Both the position numbers and the translations under genes were made by a program. The notes below the pieces were generated by a model. That model did not search any database. It was not told where the DNA came from and saw nothing but the letters and a program-made list of their open reading frames with translations. Of a stretch of DNA of 64,000 bases, positions 18,420-28,361 are shown one piece after another (position 1 is the stretch's first letter; each line of letters begins with the position of its first letter). The stretch is from Pseudomonas gingeri (GTDB taxonomy: Bacteria > Pseudomonadota > Gammaproteobacteria > Pseudomonadales > Pseudomonadaceae): positions 569,594 through 633,593 of the forward strand of contig NZ_JACAOS010000015.1 of assembly GCF_013386165.1 (NCBI RefSeq), written 5' to 3'.

Positions 18420-19886
18420 TCAGGCGTAATAGTCGACCGCGCTGGACCCCACCACCACGCTGGCGCTGACGGCAGCCGCCTCACTGACCGCGGCAATCGA
18501 CAGGTCATCCTGGCTGTCGTCGCCCAGGCTAGCGCCGGTGCCACTGCCTTTTTGCGCCTGCTGCTGTTGCTGCTGCGCGCCCTGGCCCTGGCCGGCCCAG
18601 CCACGGGCCTGGTCGGAAACACTGACATCGGCTTGCCCCAGGCCTTGCTGCTGCAACATGTCACGCAGGCGTGGCATGTTGCCTTCCAGGGCGTCGCGCA
18701 CCCCGGCGTGGGCGCTGATGAAGCTGATCTGCGTCGGCTGGTCGGCGGACATGTTCACCTTGATATCCAGGCGCCCCAGCTCGGCGGGCTGCAACTGGAT
18801 CTCCGCCGACTTGAGGTTGGCACTGGAGAGGTACATGACCCGATTAACCACTTCCTCGCTCCAACCGCTCTGGTGCATCGCCAACGGCTGGTTGACCGGC
18901 AACGCATTCGCGCTCTTGGGCGTGGCTGCCTGGGTCAGGGCCGCCAGGCGATTGGCGAAGTCGTCGACCCGGGTGTCGCTGGACGCACTCTTGATATCCT
19001 TGAGGCCATCATCGATCAGGCTCTTGAAGGATTTGTCGCCGCCCTGGTCGCTGCTGCCCGGATCGGTTTTCTGATCCAGCATGGTGACGACGTTATTGGC
19101 CTGGTTCTGCGCCAGCGTCGAATCAGTGGCATCAGTGTTGGTGTTATCGGTGGACTTCGCCGAGGTCTGGCTGCCACTCGAGACGTGCCCCCCCTGCTCC
19201 ATGGCCAGGCGTACTGCCGGCAGGTTGTCCAGCGGATCGGCGGACGGGTCGAAATCACCGCCAGCGCCAGGCGCTGTCGCCGGCGTGGTCGCGGCCTTGA
19301 CCGCCGTCGCCAGCGGAGCCTGGATCAGAGTCGGATCGACCGGTGCCGCTGCAGCGGGAACCGGAGTCGCAGCCGCAGCGGCCTGGAGCAGGGCCGGGTC
19401 AACGGTCGGGTCCGGCGTCGCCACGGCGACGGGCGTATCGGTCGTCGTGCCGGTGTCGTCGCTGGAAGCCGTCTTGTCGTCGGACTTCGAGGTATCGGTC
19501 GATGCCGTCGTGCCGTCAGCCGCCGTCTTGTCAGGGGCACCCTTGTCATCGGCAGAGGCCGTCTTGCCATCCACCTTGGTGGTCTTGTCGGCAGGCAAGG
19601 ATTTGCCGCTACCGGCAACCGACGACTGTGGGGCGGCATCCTGATTATTGGCGTTGCTGGCCGGCGCATCCGGTTTCGACGCTACCACCGGAGCCTTGTC
19701 CGCCATCGGTTTGACCGGATTGAAGGCAACCTGGGCCGGATTGCTCTGGGTATTCTGGTAGACCTGCGCGAAGCTGAAAGCATTGTCCTTGGGCGGCGCG
19801 ACAACGGTTGGCGCCGGAATGACAGGATCCGCTTGCGGCTTGACGGCAGCGCTGGCCTGGAGAAGCGAATTAGGGACGAATGACAT
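18420..19886 (-). CDS. fliK: FliK, hook-length control protein
   Basis: 488 aa. A long Thr/Ser/Ala/Asp-rich disordered region (about 20-330), rich in TDTSKSDDKTASSDD-like stretches, acts as the secreted ruler. The C-terminal Flg_hook domain (about 350-440) has LKSAEIQLQPAELGRLDIKV and FISAHAGVRDALEGNMPRL, followed by a Gln-rich tail. It signals FlhB to switch export specificity. The start at 19886 has GGAGA 9 nt upstream. Confidence 0.93.
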   Translation of the reverse strand: MSFVPNSLLQASAAVKPQADPVIPAPTVVAPPKDNAFSFAQVYQNTQSNPAQVAFNPVKPMADKAPVVASKPDAPASNANNQDAAPQSSVAGSGKSLPADKTTKVDGKTASADDKGAPDKTAADGTTASTDTSKSDDKTASSDDTGTTTDTPVAVATPDPTVDPALLQAAAAATPVPAAAAPVDPTLIQAPLATAVKAATTPATAPGAGGDFDPSADPLDNLPAVRLAMEQGGHVSSGSQTSAKSTDNTNTDATDSTLAQNQANNVVTMLDQKTDPGSSDQGGDKSFKSLIDDGLKDIKSASSDTRVDDFANRLAALTQAATPKSANALPVNQPLAMHQSGWSEEVVNRVMYLSSANLKSAEIQLQPAELGRLDIKVNMSADQPTQISFISAHAGVRDALEGNMPRLRDMLQQQGLGQADVSVSDQARGWAGQGQGAQQQQQQAQKGSGTGASLGDDSQDDLSIAAVSEAAAVSASVVVGSSAVDYYA

Positions 19887-19935
19887 TGATACGGTCTCCG
19901 CTGCACGGGGTCATAAGTACAGTGCAGGAAGTAAT

Positions 19936-19951
19936 AGCAAGGTTCGGGCCA
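19936..19951 (-). promoter_or_regulatory. Sigma-54 promoter for fliK
   Basis: Minus-strand TGGCCCGAACCTTGCT has the GG-N10-GC core with strong -12 TTGCT. It lies about 50 nt before the fliK ATG, in the gap after hptB, so fliK can be expressed independently of the hsb genes. Confidence 0.75.
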
Positions 19952-19989
19952 AATTCGCCCTGCCGACTCAGGCGCGCCCCATCCGGGTG

Positions 19990-20346
19990 CTAAGGCCTGA
20001 CCGGAAAGCGCTCGCGCTCGGTTTCGTAAAAACGCCGCACCACTTCATATTCATGATCAATCTGGTTGATCAGCTCTTCGACACCCACCCGCGGCGATTG
20101 CGCGGCAAGCTGTTCCAACTGCCGGCAAAGCTCGGCCAGGCGTAGCGCGCCCATGTTACTGCTGCTGCCCTTGAAGCTGTGGGCCACGGCTCCGAGGTCC
20201 ACGGCATTGCTCACCTGATGCAACTGCACCAGGCGCTTTCTCGAATCCTCCAGAAAAGTATCCAGCAACAGCGGATACTCATCTTCCATGATGTCCTGCA
20301 ATGCACTGAGTGCATCGCGGTCCAGATGTTCCATATCGTTGTTCAC
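19990..20346 (-). CDS. hptB: HptB, histidine phosphotransfer protein
   Basis: 118 aa if the GTG at 20346 is used (GGGAG 7 nt upstream); the ATG at 20334 (MEHLDRD) is the alternative. A single Hpt domain carries the phospho-acceptor H56 in VAHSFKGSSSNMG. In P. aeruginosa HptB receives phosphate from RetS-family hybrid kinases and passes it to HsbR, linking motility, biofilm and Gac/Rsm output. It follows hsbR by 29 nt. Confidence 0.85.
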   Translation of the reverse strand: MNNDMEHLDRDALSALQDIMEDEYPLLLDTFLEDSRKRLVQLHQVSNAVDLGAVAHSFKGSSSNMGALRLAELCRQLEQLAAQSPRVGVEELINQIDHEYEVVRRFYETERERFPVRP

Positions 20347-20375
20347 TTCATCGCTCCCTGCTCCACACCCGCGAA

Positions 20376-22082
20376 TTATGCCTGAGCCTCCCACGAAAAC
20401 TCCACGTGGGCACTGCGCCCATTGTCCGACCAGCAAGCATTGCGGCCGAGCTGGCGTACCAGCCCGACGCCGCGCCCCGACAGCCGGTCGGTCGTCGCCG
20501 GACGGTCCATCACCTGGCTCACGTCAAAACCATTGCCGCTGTCATCGACCTGTATGCTCAACCGACCGCCCTCGCCCTGGGGGATCACCTGCAGGCGCAC
20601 GCGGACGAATCCCTCTTCCAGTTCGAGCAGACGTCGATTACGTTGCTCATAGTATTGCGCAAATCCCCGCACATCGCGCTTGAGGCTCGAATCAAGGCCC
20701 AGGACACCGTGTTCCAGGGCATTGGAGTAGAGTTCGGCGAGAACGCTGTAGAGCGCCCCGCTCTGCGTGCGCAAGCCATGCACCTCCATCAGCAACTGCA
20801 ACATGTACGGCAACGGATTGAAACGCTTCAGGGTCGCCGCACGAAATTCGAAACTCACCGACCAATCCAGCGGGCAGGACTCACCACTGTCGGAATAGAT
20901 CATGGTGTTCGGCAGCTGCCGGGTGGGTGCCGGCAGAGTGACCTGGACCATGCTCACATCATCGCGGGCCTCGCCACGAAAGCGATGCAAGGCGTCCTGG
21001 ATATCCTCGAACAGGCGATCCGGTTCCAGATTGGCCGCGAAGACCTCCTGCAGACGCTCCACGCCAAACAACTGCTCGTCGCTGTCGCAGGTATCGATCA
21101 CTCCGTCAGAAAGCAGGAACACCCGATCGCCGTGGGCCATGGGGTAGACATTGGTGCGGTGGTCGAACAACTCGGCCCCCAACACCCCCAGCGGCAAATG
21201 CTGGGCCACCAGTTGCAGGCGCTCCCCCGTGGCGACCTGGTGCAGGTAGCCATCGGGCATGCCGCCATTCCACACCTCCACCACCTGACGCTGCGAGCTC
21301 AGGCAGAGGAAGGTCGCGCAACAGAACATGTCCACCGGCAGGATACGCTTGAGCTTGGCATTCATCTCCCGCAGGGTTTCCCCCAGGCCATAGCCCTTGG
21401 CGGTCATGCCGTAGAACACTTCTGCCAGCGGCATCGCCCCAACCGCCGCCGGCAGGCCATGGCCGGTGAAGTCGCCGAGCAGCACGTGCATGTCGCCGGC
21501 CGGGGTATAGGCCGCCAGCAAGAGGTCGCCGTTGAACAGCGCATAAGGCGATTGCATATAGCGGATATTCGGCGCGTTCAGACAGCCGGCGTGGGCCACC
21601 TTGTCGAACACCGCCTTGGCCACCCGCTGCTCGTTGAGCAGGTAGTCATGGTGCCGGGCAATCAGGTCGCGCTGTTGCAGGACGGTGTCCTGCAAGCGCC
21701 GGAGGCGATCCATGGCCTTGATCTTGGCCCCGAGGATCACCTGGTTGTAGGGTTTTTCCAGAAAGTCGTCGCCGCCGGCTTCCAGGCAGCGCACCAGCCC
21801 ATCGACTTCGGTCATCGAGGTCAGGAAGATAATCGGCACCAGGGACTCACCCGCCAGTACCTTGATCCGACGCGCCGCCTCGAAACCGTCCATCACCGGC
21901 ATCATCGCATCCATCAGCACCAGTTGGGGTCGCTGCGCTGCGAACAAGGCGACGGCCTCGGCACCATTGCTGGCGGTCAGCACGCCGTGGCCCTGGCGCC
22001 TGACGATGCTCGAGAGCAACAATCGATCGGCCGCGCCATCCTCGGCGATCAGTACCGTCAGCGATTCCGCTCCCGACTGCAT
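20376..22082 (-). CDS. hsbR: HsbR, response regulator with PP2C phosphatase and anti-sigma kinase domains
   Basis: 568 aa. The receiver domain (1-130) has D58 as acceptor (LVLMDAMMPVMDG). A PP2C/SpoIIE phosphatase domain (about 180-390) contains GDFTGHGLPAAVGAMPLAE and FLLSDGVID. A C-terminal HATPase_c anti-sigma-type kinase (about 430-568) has ELYSNALEHG and VDDSGNGFD. In P. aeruginosa it phosphorylates or dephosphorylates HsbA depending on HptB. Its stop lies 29 nt before hptB, and it starts 5 nt after hsbA. Confidence 0.9.
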   Translation of the reverse strand: MQSGAESLTVLIAEDGAADRLLLSSIVRRQGHGVLTASNGAEAVALFAAQRPQLVLMDAMMPVMDGFEAARRIKVLAGESLVPIIFLTSMTEVDGLVRCLEAGGDDFLEKPYNQVILGAKIKAMDRLRRLQDTVLQQRDLIARHHDYLLNEQRVAKAVFDKVAHAGCLNAPNIRYMQSPYALFNGDLLLAAYTPAGDMHVLLGDFTGHGLPAAVGAMPLAEVFYGMTAKGYGLGETLREMNAKLKRILPVDMFCCATFLCLSSQRQVVEVWNGGMPDGYLHQVATGERLQLVAQHLPLGVLGAELFDHRTNVYPMAHGDRVFLLSDGVIDTCDSDEQLFGVERLQEVFAANLEPDRLFEDIQDALHRFRGEARDDVSMVQVTLPAPTRQLPNTMIYSDSGESCPLDWSVSFEFRAATLKRFNPLPYMLQLLMEVHGLRTQSGALYSVLAELYSNALEHGVLGLDSSLKRDVRGFAQYYEQRNRRLLELEEGFVRVRLQVIPQGEGGRLSIQVDDSGNGFDVSQVMDRPATTDRLSGRGVGLVRQLGRNACWSDNGRSAHVEFSWEAQA

Positions 22083-22087
22083 CAGGA

Positions 22088-22393
22088 TCAGCCGATGTCG
22101 AAGAGTTTGTCGAAATTGGAAATGGCGAGGATCTTGCGCACGTCAGAATTGCTGTTGATCACCCGTACATCGGAATGATCACCACCGGCGTGATCGCGCA
22201 GCAAGAGCAACATGCCCAGTGCGGAACTGTCCAGATAGGTCGCCTCTTTCAAGTCGACCACGATGGATGACGGTTTCTTGGCAAGTCCCTCGTAAGACTC
22301 ACGAAATTCTTGATGCCGGCCAAAGTCGAAACGCCCCTTGATCGAGATCGTCAACTTTGCGCCATCGGGCGATACTTCTGCGACTACAGCCAT
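22088..22393 (-). CDS. hsbA: HsbA, STAS-domain anti-sigma factor antagonist
   Basis: 101 aa, entirely one STAS domain. The phosphorylatable serine is S56 in ATYLDSSALGMLLLL, the position reported for P. aeruginosa HsbA. Unphosphorylated HsbA binds FlgM and frees FliA; phosphorylated HsbA engages the diguanylate cyclase HsbD. This ties surface-life signalling to filament genes. It starts 88 nt after fliJ, where I see no clear promoter. Confidence 0.9.
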   Translation of the reverse strand: MAVVAEVSPDGAKLTISIKGRFDFGRHQEFRESYEGLAKKPSSIVVDLKEATYLDSSALGMLLLLRDHAGGDHSDVRVINSNSDVRKILAISNFDKLFDIG

Positions 22394-22481
22394 GATCCAG
22401 CTTCCTTGTCAGTGGCGACGTGTACAAGGTTTAGCACCCCGCCGAGGGTAGGGCAACTGTGAGCGTCAAAATTCCTGCAGA

Positions 22482-22931
22482 TCAATACGGACTCTGCCGT
22501 GGCAAACGCTGAGATAGCTCATCCAGCAATTTCTGTTCCCGCTTGTCTTCCAACTGGCGCGCTTCGTCGACATAACGCCGCACCAGCTTGCGCAGGCCCT
22601 CGACCCGGGCATAGGCCTGTTGCCAGGCTTCACGCGCCTTGTCGAGATTGTTCTGGTGCCAGGCCAGGCTCTGGCGCTGCTGGCCGATCGCGGTATCCAG
22701 CTGGGCGAGAAACTGCTGGTAGCCCAGCAACCATTGGCCGGAGACCCCCTGGCTGCCACGCTGAATCCACTGTTCCTGATATTCGAGGTGAAAACGCTCG
22801 AGATCCTCCAACTTGTTTTCCGCGACCCGCACCTGCCCCTGAAAATAGCCGAGACGCTGGACAGCCGTGCGCTCGGTGCTTTCCGCCATATCGACCACCG
22901 GGGCCAGGCGCGCAGCACGGCTCAGGGCCAT
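22482..22931 (-). CDS. fliJ: FliJ, flagellar export chaperone/stalk
   Basis: 149 aa, almost all coiled coil with high Gln/Glu/Arg/Leu content, as expected for the two-helix FliJ stalk inside the FliI hexamer. It escorts chaperones and couples ATPase to the FlhA gate. It starts 6 nt after the fliI stop and is the last gene of fliEFGHIJ. Confidence 0.92.
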   Translation of the reverse strand: MALSRAARLAPVVDMAESTERTAVQRLGYFQGQVRVAENKLEDLERFHLEYQEQWIQRGSQGVSGQWLLGYQQFLAQLDTAIGQQRQSLAWHQNNLDKAREAWQQAYARVEGLRKLVRRYVDEARQLEDKREQKLLDELSQRLPRQSPY

Positions 22932-22937
22932 GATCGA

Positions 22938-24296
22938 TCAACCGCCAGCCGCGGGAGCGAACACCGACGCCAGATGTGCGTCGCTTTCGCCCAGGCTGAT
23001 ATTGGCGTTCAGACCCTGGCGCAGGTACTTGACCATCGCCGGTTGCAGGGCAATAGCCGTGTCGGTCTCACGGTCGCCGCCGGCGACATAGGCACCGACA
23101 CTGATCAGGTCGCGACTCTGCTGGTAACGCGACCAGAGCTGCTTGAAATGCTGGGCGCGGCTCATGTGTTCGGGGCTGACCACCGCTGGCATGACCCGGC
23201 TGATGGAGGCTTCGATATCGATTGCCGGGTAATGGCCTTCCTCGGCCAGGCGCCGGGACAGGACGATATGCCCATCGAGCACACCCCGCGCCGAGTCGGC
23301 AATCGGGTCCTGCTGGTCATCACCTTCGGACAACACGGTGTAGAACGCGGTGATCGAGCCGCCGCCCGCCTCGGCGTTACCGGCCCGCTCCACCAGCTTG
23401 GGCAGCTTGGCGAACACCGAAGGTGGATAACCCTTGGTCGCTGGCGGCTCGCCGATGGCCAGGGCGATTTCCCGCTGGGCCTGGGCGAAACGGGTCAGGG
23501 AATCCATGAGCAACAGGACATTCTTGCCCTTGTCGCGGAAGTACTCGGCAATCCGCGTGCAGTACATGGCGGCGCGCAAACGCATCAGCGGCGCATCGTC
23601 CGCCGGCGAAGCCACCACCACCGAACGCTTGAGGCCTTCCTCGCCGAGGATGTGCTCGATAAATTCCTTCACCTCGCGACCCCGCTCGCCGATCAGGCCG
23701 ACGACGATGATGTCGGCCTCGGTGAAGCGGGTCATCATGCCCAACAACACACTCTTGCCCACGCCGGTACCGGCGAAGAGCCCGAGGCGCTGGCCACGGC
23801 CCACGGTCAACAAACCATTGATGCAGCGAATGCCCACGTCCAGCGGCTGGCTGATGGGGTCGCGGTTGAGCGGGTTGATGGTCGGACCGTCCATCGGCAC
23901 CCAGTCCTCGGCCTTCATCCCACCCTTGCCGTCGAGGGCCCGACCGGCGCCGTCAAGCACCCTCCCGAGCATGCTCATGCCCATCGGCAGGCGCCCGGTA
24001 TCGGCCAGCGGCACCACCCTGGCACCCGGCGCAATACCGGCCACGCTGCCCACCGGCATGAGGAATACCTTGCCACCGGAAAAGCCCATCACCTCGGCCT
24101 CGACCTGCACCGGGTGATAGCTGTCGTCGTTGATCACCATGCAGCGCGCGCCCATGGCGGCGCGCAAGCCCTCGGCTTCGAGGGTCAGGCCGACCATGCG
24201 CAACAGGCGTCCTTCGAGAATCGGCTGCCCAGGCAGATCGATGGCTTCGGCGTAACCGCCCAAGCGCTTGGCGAAGCTGGTGCGTTCAAGACGCAT
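22938..24296 (-). CDS. fliI: FliI, flagellar export ATPase
   Basis: 452 aa, F1-beta-like. The P-loop GTGVGKS is at 176-182, the Walker B segment is [20 protein letters not shown], and the signature [25 protein letters not shown] is present. It forms a hexamer under the gate and energises substrate unloading. The start overlaps fliH by 11 nt. Confidence 0.97.
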   Translation of the reverse strand: MRLERTSFAKRLGGYAEAIDLPGQPILEGRLLRMVGLTLEAEGLRAAMGARCMVINDDSYHPVQVEAEVMGFSGGKVFLMPVGSVAGIAPGARVVPLADTGRLPMGMSMLGRVLDGAGRALDGKGGMKAEDWVPMDGPTINPLNRDPISQPLDVGIRCINGLLTVGRGQRLGLFAGTGVGKSVLLGMMTRFTEADIIVVGLIGERGREVKEFIEHILGEEGLKRSVVVASPADDAPLMRLRAAMYCTRIAEYFRDKGKNVLLLMDSLTRFAQAQREIALAIGEPPATKGYPPSVFAKLPKLVERAGNAEAGGGSITAFYTVLSEGDDQQDPIADSARGVLDGHIVLSRRLAEEGHYPAIDIEASISRVMPAVVSPEHMSRAQHFKQLWSRYQQSRDLISVGAYVAGGDRETDTAIALQPAMVKYLRQGLNANISLGESDAHLASVFAPAAGG

Positions 24297-25068
24297 CGGA
24301 CAGGTCCGCTTCGGAAGCCGCCGTCAGCGCCTCCTCCAGCTCCAGTGCCATGTCGGGCACCGCCGGGTGCAGGGATTGTTCGTGGAGCTGATCGAACAAC
24401 TGAGCGATGGCCTTGCTGATGCGGGTTTCAACGGTCGCATCGATCCGACTGTGTTCGGTTTCGATCCGGCAACCACCGGCCTGCAGGGCCTCGTCCTCGG
24501 CGATGCGCCAAGTGGCTTCATGACGCTCGCGCAGGGCCTTGATCTGATCGAAGTCCTGGGGATTGATGTACAGACGGACATTCTCGGCGCCCAGCGGCAG
24601 TAGCTTGAGGGCTTCGCGCAGGACATGCTCGATCTGGCTGGAATCGGTCTTCAGCTCACGCTGGATGACCTCGCGAACCATGTGCTCGACCAGGCCCACC
24701 AGGCTCTGCTCGATCTGCCGATCCTGCTCGGCGATGGGCGCGAACAGATTGGCCATCAGTGTTTCCAGGGCCTTGAGCTTGGCACCGAGGGCGACTTCGG
24801 CTTCCTGGCGGACCCTGATCTGGGTACTGTGAAAACCTTCGCGCTCACCCACGGCGAAGCCTTCGTTGTAGGCTTCCTGGCGAATGCTTTCGAGTTCTTC
24901 AAGGGTGAGTGGCTGGACTTCCTCCAGCGGCACTTCTTCCATCTCGACCGGTAGTTCTTCTACCGGTTCGGGTTCGGGCTCCTCGACATGCGGGTCGAAA
25001 CTGGGCAGCGACCAGAGGTCGAAACCACCCACGTCCCGAGCGCGGATCAGATCGGTTGGATCGGTCAT
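24286..25068 (-). CDS. fliH: FliH, FliI regulator
   Basis: 260 aa. An acidic N-terminus rich in Glu/Pro ([19 protein letters not shown]) precedes a helical stalk and a C-terminal domain similar to the delta subunit of F-ATPase. It tethers FliI to the C-ring through FliN. It lies 10 nt after fliG and overlaps fliI. Confidence 0.93.
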   Translation of the reverse strand: MTDPTDLIRARDVGGFDLWSLPSFDPHVEEPEPEPVEELPVEMEEVPLEEVQPLTLEELESIRQEAYNEGFAVGEREGFHSTQIRVRQEAEVALGAKLKALETLMANLFAPIAEQDRQIEQSLVGLVEHMVREVIQRELKTDSSQIEHVLREALKLLPLGAENVRLYINPQDFDQIKALRERHEATWRIAEDEALQAGGCRIETEHSRIDATVETRISKAIAQLFDQLHEQSLHPAVPDMALELEEALTAASEADLSDAS

Positions 25069-25078
25069 GGCTTGATCC

Positions 25079-26098
25079 TTAGATCATCTCTTCGCCGCCT
25101 TTGCCACCGAGGACGATTTCTCCGGCTTCGGCCATACGGCGGGCGATGGTAAGGATTTCCTTCTGCGCAGTCTCGACGTCGCTGACGCGAACCGGACCCT
25201 TGGCTTCGAGGTCGTCGCGCAACAGTTCCGCCGCACGCTTGGACATGTTCTTGAAGATCTTTTCCTTGACGCCTTCGTCGGAGCCCTTGAGCGCCAGCAC
25301 CAGGACGTCGGAAGACACTTCGCGCAGCAGCGCCTGGATACCGCGGTCGTCGACGTCGGAAAGGTTGTTGAAGACGAACATGAGGTCTTCGATCTGGGTC
25401 GACAGATCCTCGTCGACTTCGCGGATCGAGTCCATCAGCTGGCCTTCGATCGAGCTGTCGAGGAAGTTCATGATGTCCGCGGCACGCTTGATACCGCCCA
25501 AGGTGGTACGGGCCGCGTTGGAGTTGCCGGAGAACTGTTTCTCGAGAATCTGGTTGAGTTCCTTGAGGGCCGCCGGCTGTACCGTGTTCAGCGACGAAAC
25601 CCGCAGGATGATGTCCAGGCGCACCTTGTGGTCGAAGTTGTTCAGCACTTCGCCGGCCTGGTCGGGATCGAGGTAAGCCACGACAATCGCCTGGATCTGC
25701 GGGTGCTCGTAACGGATCACGTCCGCCACCGCCCGCGGCTCCATCCACTTGAGGCTGTCCAGGCCGCTGGTGTTGCCACCCAGCAGGATGCGGTCGATCA
25801 GGCCGTTGGCCTTGTCTTCGCCCAAGGCCTGGGTGAGCATTTTACGCACGTAATCGTCGGAGCCGACGCCCAGGCTGGTCTGGTCGCCGACGATCTCGAC
25901 GAACTCGCTCATGACCTGCTCGACCTGCTCGCGGTGCACGTTGCGCATCTGCGCCATCGCCACGCCGACCCGCTGGACTTCCTTGGGGCCCATGTGGCGC
26001 AACACTTGTGCAGCATCCGTGGAGCCCAGCGACAGCAGCAGGATCGCGGCTTTGTCGACACGGGTCAGCTTCTGGTTGACGGCGGCGTTATTACTCAT
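25079..26098 (-). CDS. fliG: FliG, flagellar rotor switch protein
   Basis: 339 aa from the ATG at 26098 (MSNNAAVNQKLTRVDKAA); the longer in-frame start lies inside fliF. The middle-domain EHPQ motif is present (IRYEHPQIQAIVVAYL). The C-terminal domain has the charged torque helix (DDRGIQALLREVSSDVLVLALKG). The ATG overlaps the fliF stop by 8 nt. Confidence 0.96.
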   Translation of the reverse strand: MSNNAAVNQKLTRVDKAAILLLSLGSTDAAQVLRHMGPKEVQRVGVAMAQMRNVHREQVEQVMSEFVEIVGDQTSLGVGSDDYVRKMLTQALGEDKANGLIDRILLGGNTSGLDSLKWMEPRAVADVIRYEHPQIQAIVVAYLDPDQAGEVLNNFDHKVRLDIILRVSSLNTVQPAALKELNQILEKQFSGNSNAARTTLGGIKRAADIMNFLDSSIEGQLMDSIREVDEDLSTQIEDLMFVFNNLSDVDDRGIQALLREVSSDVLVLALKGSDEGVKEKIFKNMSKRAAELLRDDLEAKGPVRVSDVETAQKEILTIARRMAEAGEIVLGGKGGEEMI

Positions 26099-27878
26099 CG
26101 GCGTTAATCCACTCTTTGACGACCTGTGCCACACGGCCCGGATCTTCGGCTACCAGACTCTTGATGGCGTTCAGCTGTGCGTCATAGCCTTCGCTCGGGC
26201 TTGGCAGCAGGATGCTTTGCGGGCCACCCAGGCTGACACGGTCGTTGGCCAGTTCGCCATCCAGGCCGCCCATGCCACCGAGTTCGACGTCGCCGCCGAA
26301 ACCCGCCAACTGCTTGCCCTTGCCGCCACTGGTGATGTTGTTGAGCACCGGACGCAGGACACCGAACACCAGTACTAGGATAAACAGCACACCCAGTACC
26401 TGCTTGACCACATCCCAGAACCAGGGTTGCGAGTAGAACGGAATATCGGCAATCACTTCCCCACGCTCGGCGGAGAATGGCACGTTGATCACACTGACGC
26501 TGTCGCCACGAGCCGCCTCGAAACCGACGGCGTCCTGGACCAGGCGGGTGAAACGTGCCAATTCGTCGGCGCTCCACGGTGTACGGGTGGTCTCGCCATT
26601 GGCCGGGTTGACCTTGATCTGGTCGTCGACCACCACCGCCACCGACAGACGGGTCAAGCGACCCAGCTGTTGCTTGGTGTGGCTGATGGAGCGATCCAGT
26701 TCGAAGTTCTTGGTCGATTGTTGACGCTTGTCCGCCGGATACGGCGCCAACATAGGCTGGCCGGTGGCCGGGTCCATGATCTGCTGGCCATTGGCGTCGA
26801 GCAGCGGCTGGCCGGCGGCAATTGCACCGGTCGACGCGCCGGCACCGCCGGTGGTCTGCGGAGCAGTGGCCGGGCCTGGTGGCTGGTTGCTCAGGGCCCC
26901 CGGTACACCTTGCGGACCGCTGCTGGCAGTCCGTTGTTCAGTGGTCGACTGTTCGCTGCGCAGTGCTGGCTGGTCAGGGTTGAACTGTTCGGAAGTCGAC
27001 TCGACCGCACTGAAATCCACATCGGCGGAGACTTCAGCCTTGTAGCGGTCGTTGCCCAGAACCGGTTGCAGGATGTTGTGCACCCGCTGGGTCAGCATGC
27101 TTTCCATGCGCCGGCTGTAATCGAACTGCTTGCCGGCCATGCTCAATTCGGAGTTTTGCGCCTGGTCGGAGAGCAGGTTGCCCTTCTGGTCGACGACAGT
27201 GACTTGCGACTTGTTCAGCTCAGGAACGCTGGTGGCCACCAGGTTGATAATGGCCAGCACCTGGCCGGGCTCCAGGGAGCGGCCGGAATACAGCTCAACC
27301 AGTACCGAGGCGCTGGGCTTGCGCTCATCACGCACGAAGACCGAGCTTTTCGGGATCGCCAGGTGCACACGGGCAGCCTTGACGTTGTTCAGGCTGGAAA
27401 TGGTCCGCGCCAACTCGCCTTCCAGGCCGCGCCGATAACGGGTCGCTTCCATGAACTGGCTGGTACCCAGGCCCTGGTCCTTGTCGAGAATCTCGAAACC
27501 CACGTTGCCGTCGCTCGGCGTCACGCCGGCGGCAGCCAGTTTCAGGCGGGCCCGGGACACGTCATCGGCCTTGACCAGCAGCGCGCCGGAGTTCGGCTCG
27601 ACGGTGTAGGGAATATCCGCCGCCGCCAGGGTTTCCATGACCTGCTTGGCATCCATCCCCGCCAGGCTGCCATACAGCGGCCGGTAGTCAGGCTGCTGGG
27701 ACCACAACACCACGGCAAAGCCGATCGCCACGCTGGCCGCCAGGCCGACCATCAGGCCAACCTGACGGAGCATGGTCATTTCGGAAAGATTTTCCAGAAA
27801 GGACAGCCCGAACAGCGGTGGTTTACCGTCTGAAGGACTGGACTTGGCCGGTACGTTATCGGCGAGAACTTCTGCCAT
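26091..27878 (-). CDS. fliF: FliF, flagellar MS-ring protein
   Basis: 595 aa. Two membrane helices lie at about 38-62 (LRQVGLMVGLAASVAIGFAVVL) and about 485-510 (FWDVVKQVLGVLFILVLVF). Ring-building motifs between them include the secretin-like YRRGLEGELARTISSLNNVKAARVHLAIPK. The C-terminal FliG-binding tail ends VAEDPGRVAQVVKEWINADE. It is the base on which the C-ring and export gate assemble. It starts 21 nt after fliE. Confidence 0.96.
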   Translation of the reverse strand: MAEVLADNVPAKSSPSDGKPPLFGLSFLENLSEMTMLRQVGLMVGLAASVAIGFAVVLWSQQPDYRPLYGSLAGMDAKQVMETLAAADIPYTVEPNSGALLVKADDVSRARLKLAAAGVTPSDGNVGFEILDKDQGLGTSQFMEATRYRRGLEGELARTISSLNNVKAARVHLAIPKSSVFVRDERKPSASVLVELYSGRSLEPGQVLAIINLVATSVPELNKSQVTVVDQKGNLLSDQAQNSELSMAGKQFDYSRRMESMLTQRVHNILQPVLGNDRYKAEVSADVDFSAVESTSEQFNPDQPALRSEQSTTEQRTASSGPQGVPGALSNQPPGPATAPQTTGGAGASTGAIAAGQPLLDANGQQIMDPATGQPMLAPYPADKRQQSTKNFELDRSISHTKQQLGRLTRLSVAVVVDDQIKVNPANGETTRTPWSADELARFTRLVQDAVGFEAARGDSVSVINVPFSAERGEVIADIPFYSQPWFWDVVKQVLGVLFILVLVFGVLRPVLNNITSGGKGKQLAGFGGDVELGGMGGLDGELANDRVSLGGPQSILLPSPSEGYDAQLNAIKSLVAEDPGRVAQVVKEWINADE

Positions 27879-27899
27879 GACTATTTACGTCCCTAACCC

Positions 27900-28229
27900 T
27901 TAGACCGGCATCTGCATGATGTCTTGATAGGCCTGAACCAATTTGTTGCGCACTTGGGTCAAGGCCTGGAACGAAACACTGGCTTTCTGCGAGGCGATCA
28001 TGACGTCAGTCAGGTCGACGCCACTCTTGCCGATCTCGAATGCGTTGGACAATTGGCCCGATGCGGTCTGCACATCGTTGACCTTGTTGATGGCATTGCC
28101 GAGCAAATCAGAAAAGCTGCTGCCGCTGACTTCCGGCACGGCTGCAGTCGATTTGGATTGAGCCATGGCATCCATTTGCATGGAGCGCATGTCCAGCATC
28201 AAGCGATTAAATTCAACACCCTGGCTCAT
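27900..28229 (-). CDS. fliE: FliE, MS-ring to rod adapter
   Basis: 109 aa, the usual length. The conserved C-terminal half is [31 protein letters not shown]. FliE is the first exported rod component and joins FliF to the proximal rod. It is the first gene of fliEFGHIJ, with a consensus sigma-54 promoter about 65 nt upstream. Confidence 0.96.
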   Translation of the reverse strand: MSQGVEFNRLMLDMRSMQMDAMAQSKSTAAVPEVSGSSFSDLLGNAINKVNDVQTASGQLSNAFEIGKSGVDLTDVMIASQKASVSFQALTQVRNKLVQAYQDIMQMPV

Positions 28230-28290
28230 GAAAGTCTCTCTCCGGCGGCCTGCAATTTTTTGACACTTGTGCAGCTGTTAGTGAAGGATT

Positions 28291-28306
28291 AGCAACAAGG
28301 GTGCCA
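28291..28306 (-). promoter_or_regulatory. Sigma-54 promoter for fliE operon
   Basis: Minus-strand TGGCACCCTTGTTGCT matches the -24/-12 consensus almost perfectly (TGGCAC, TTGCT, GG-N10-GC). It lies about 65 nt before the fliE ATG. It sits in the 132-nt gap after fleR and is the best-conserved sigma-54 site in the window. Confidence 0.88.
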
Positions 28307-28361
28307 GCTCCTTGTCGTTCTCGAACAAAATCCGATACACGACATCCGAGCCTGAATCGAC

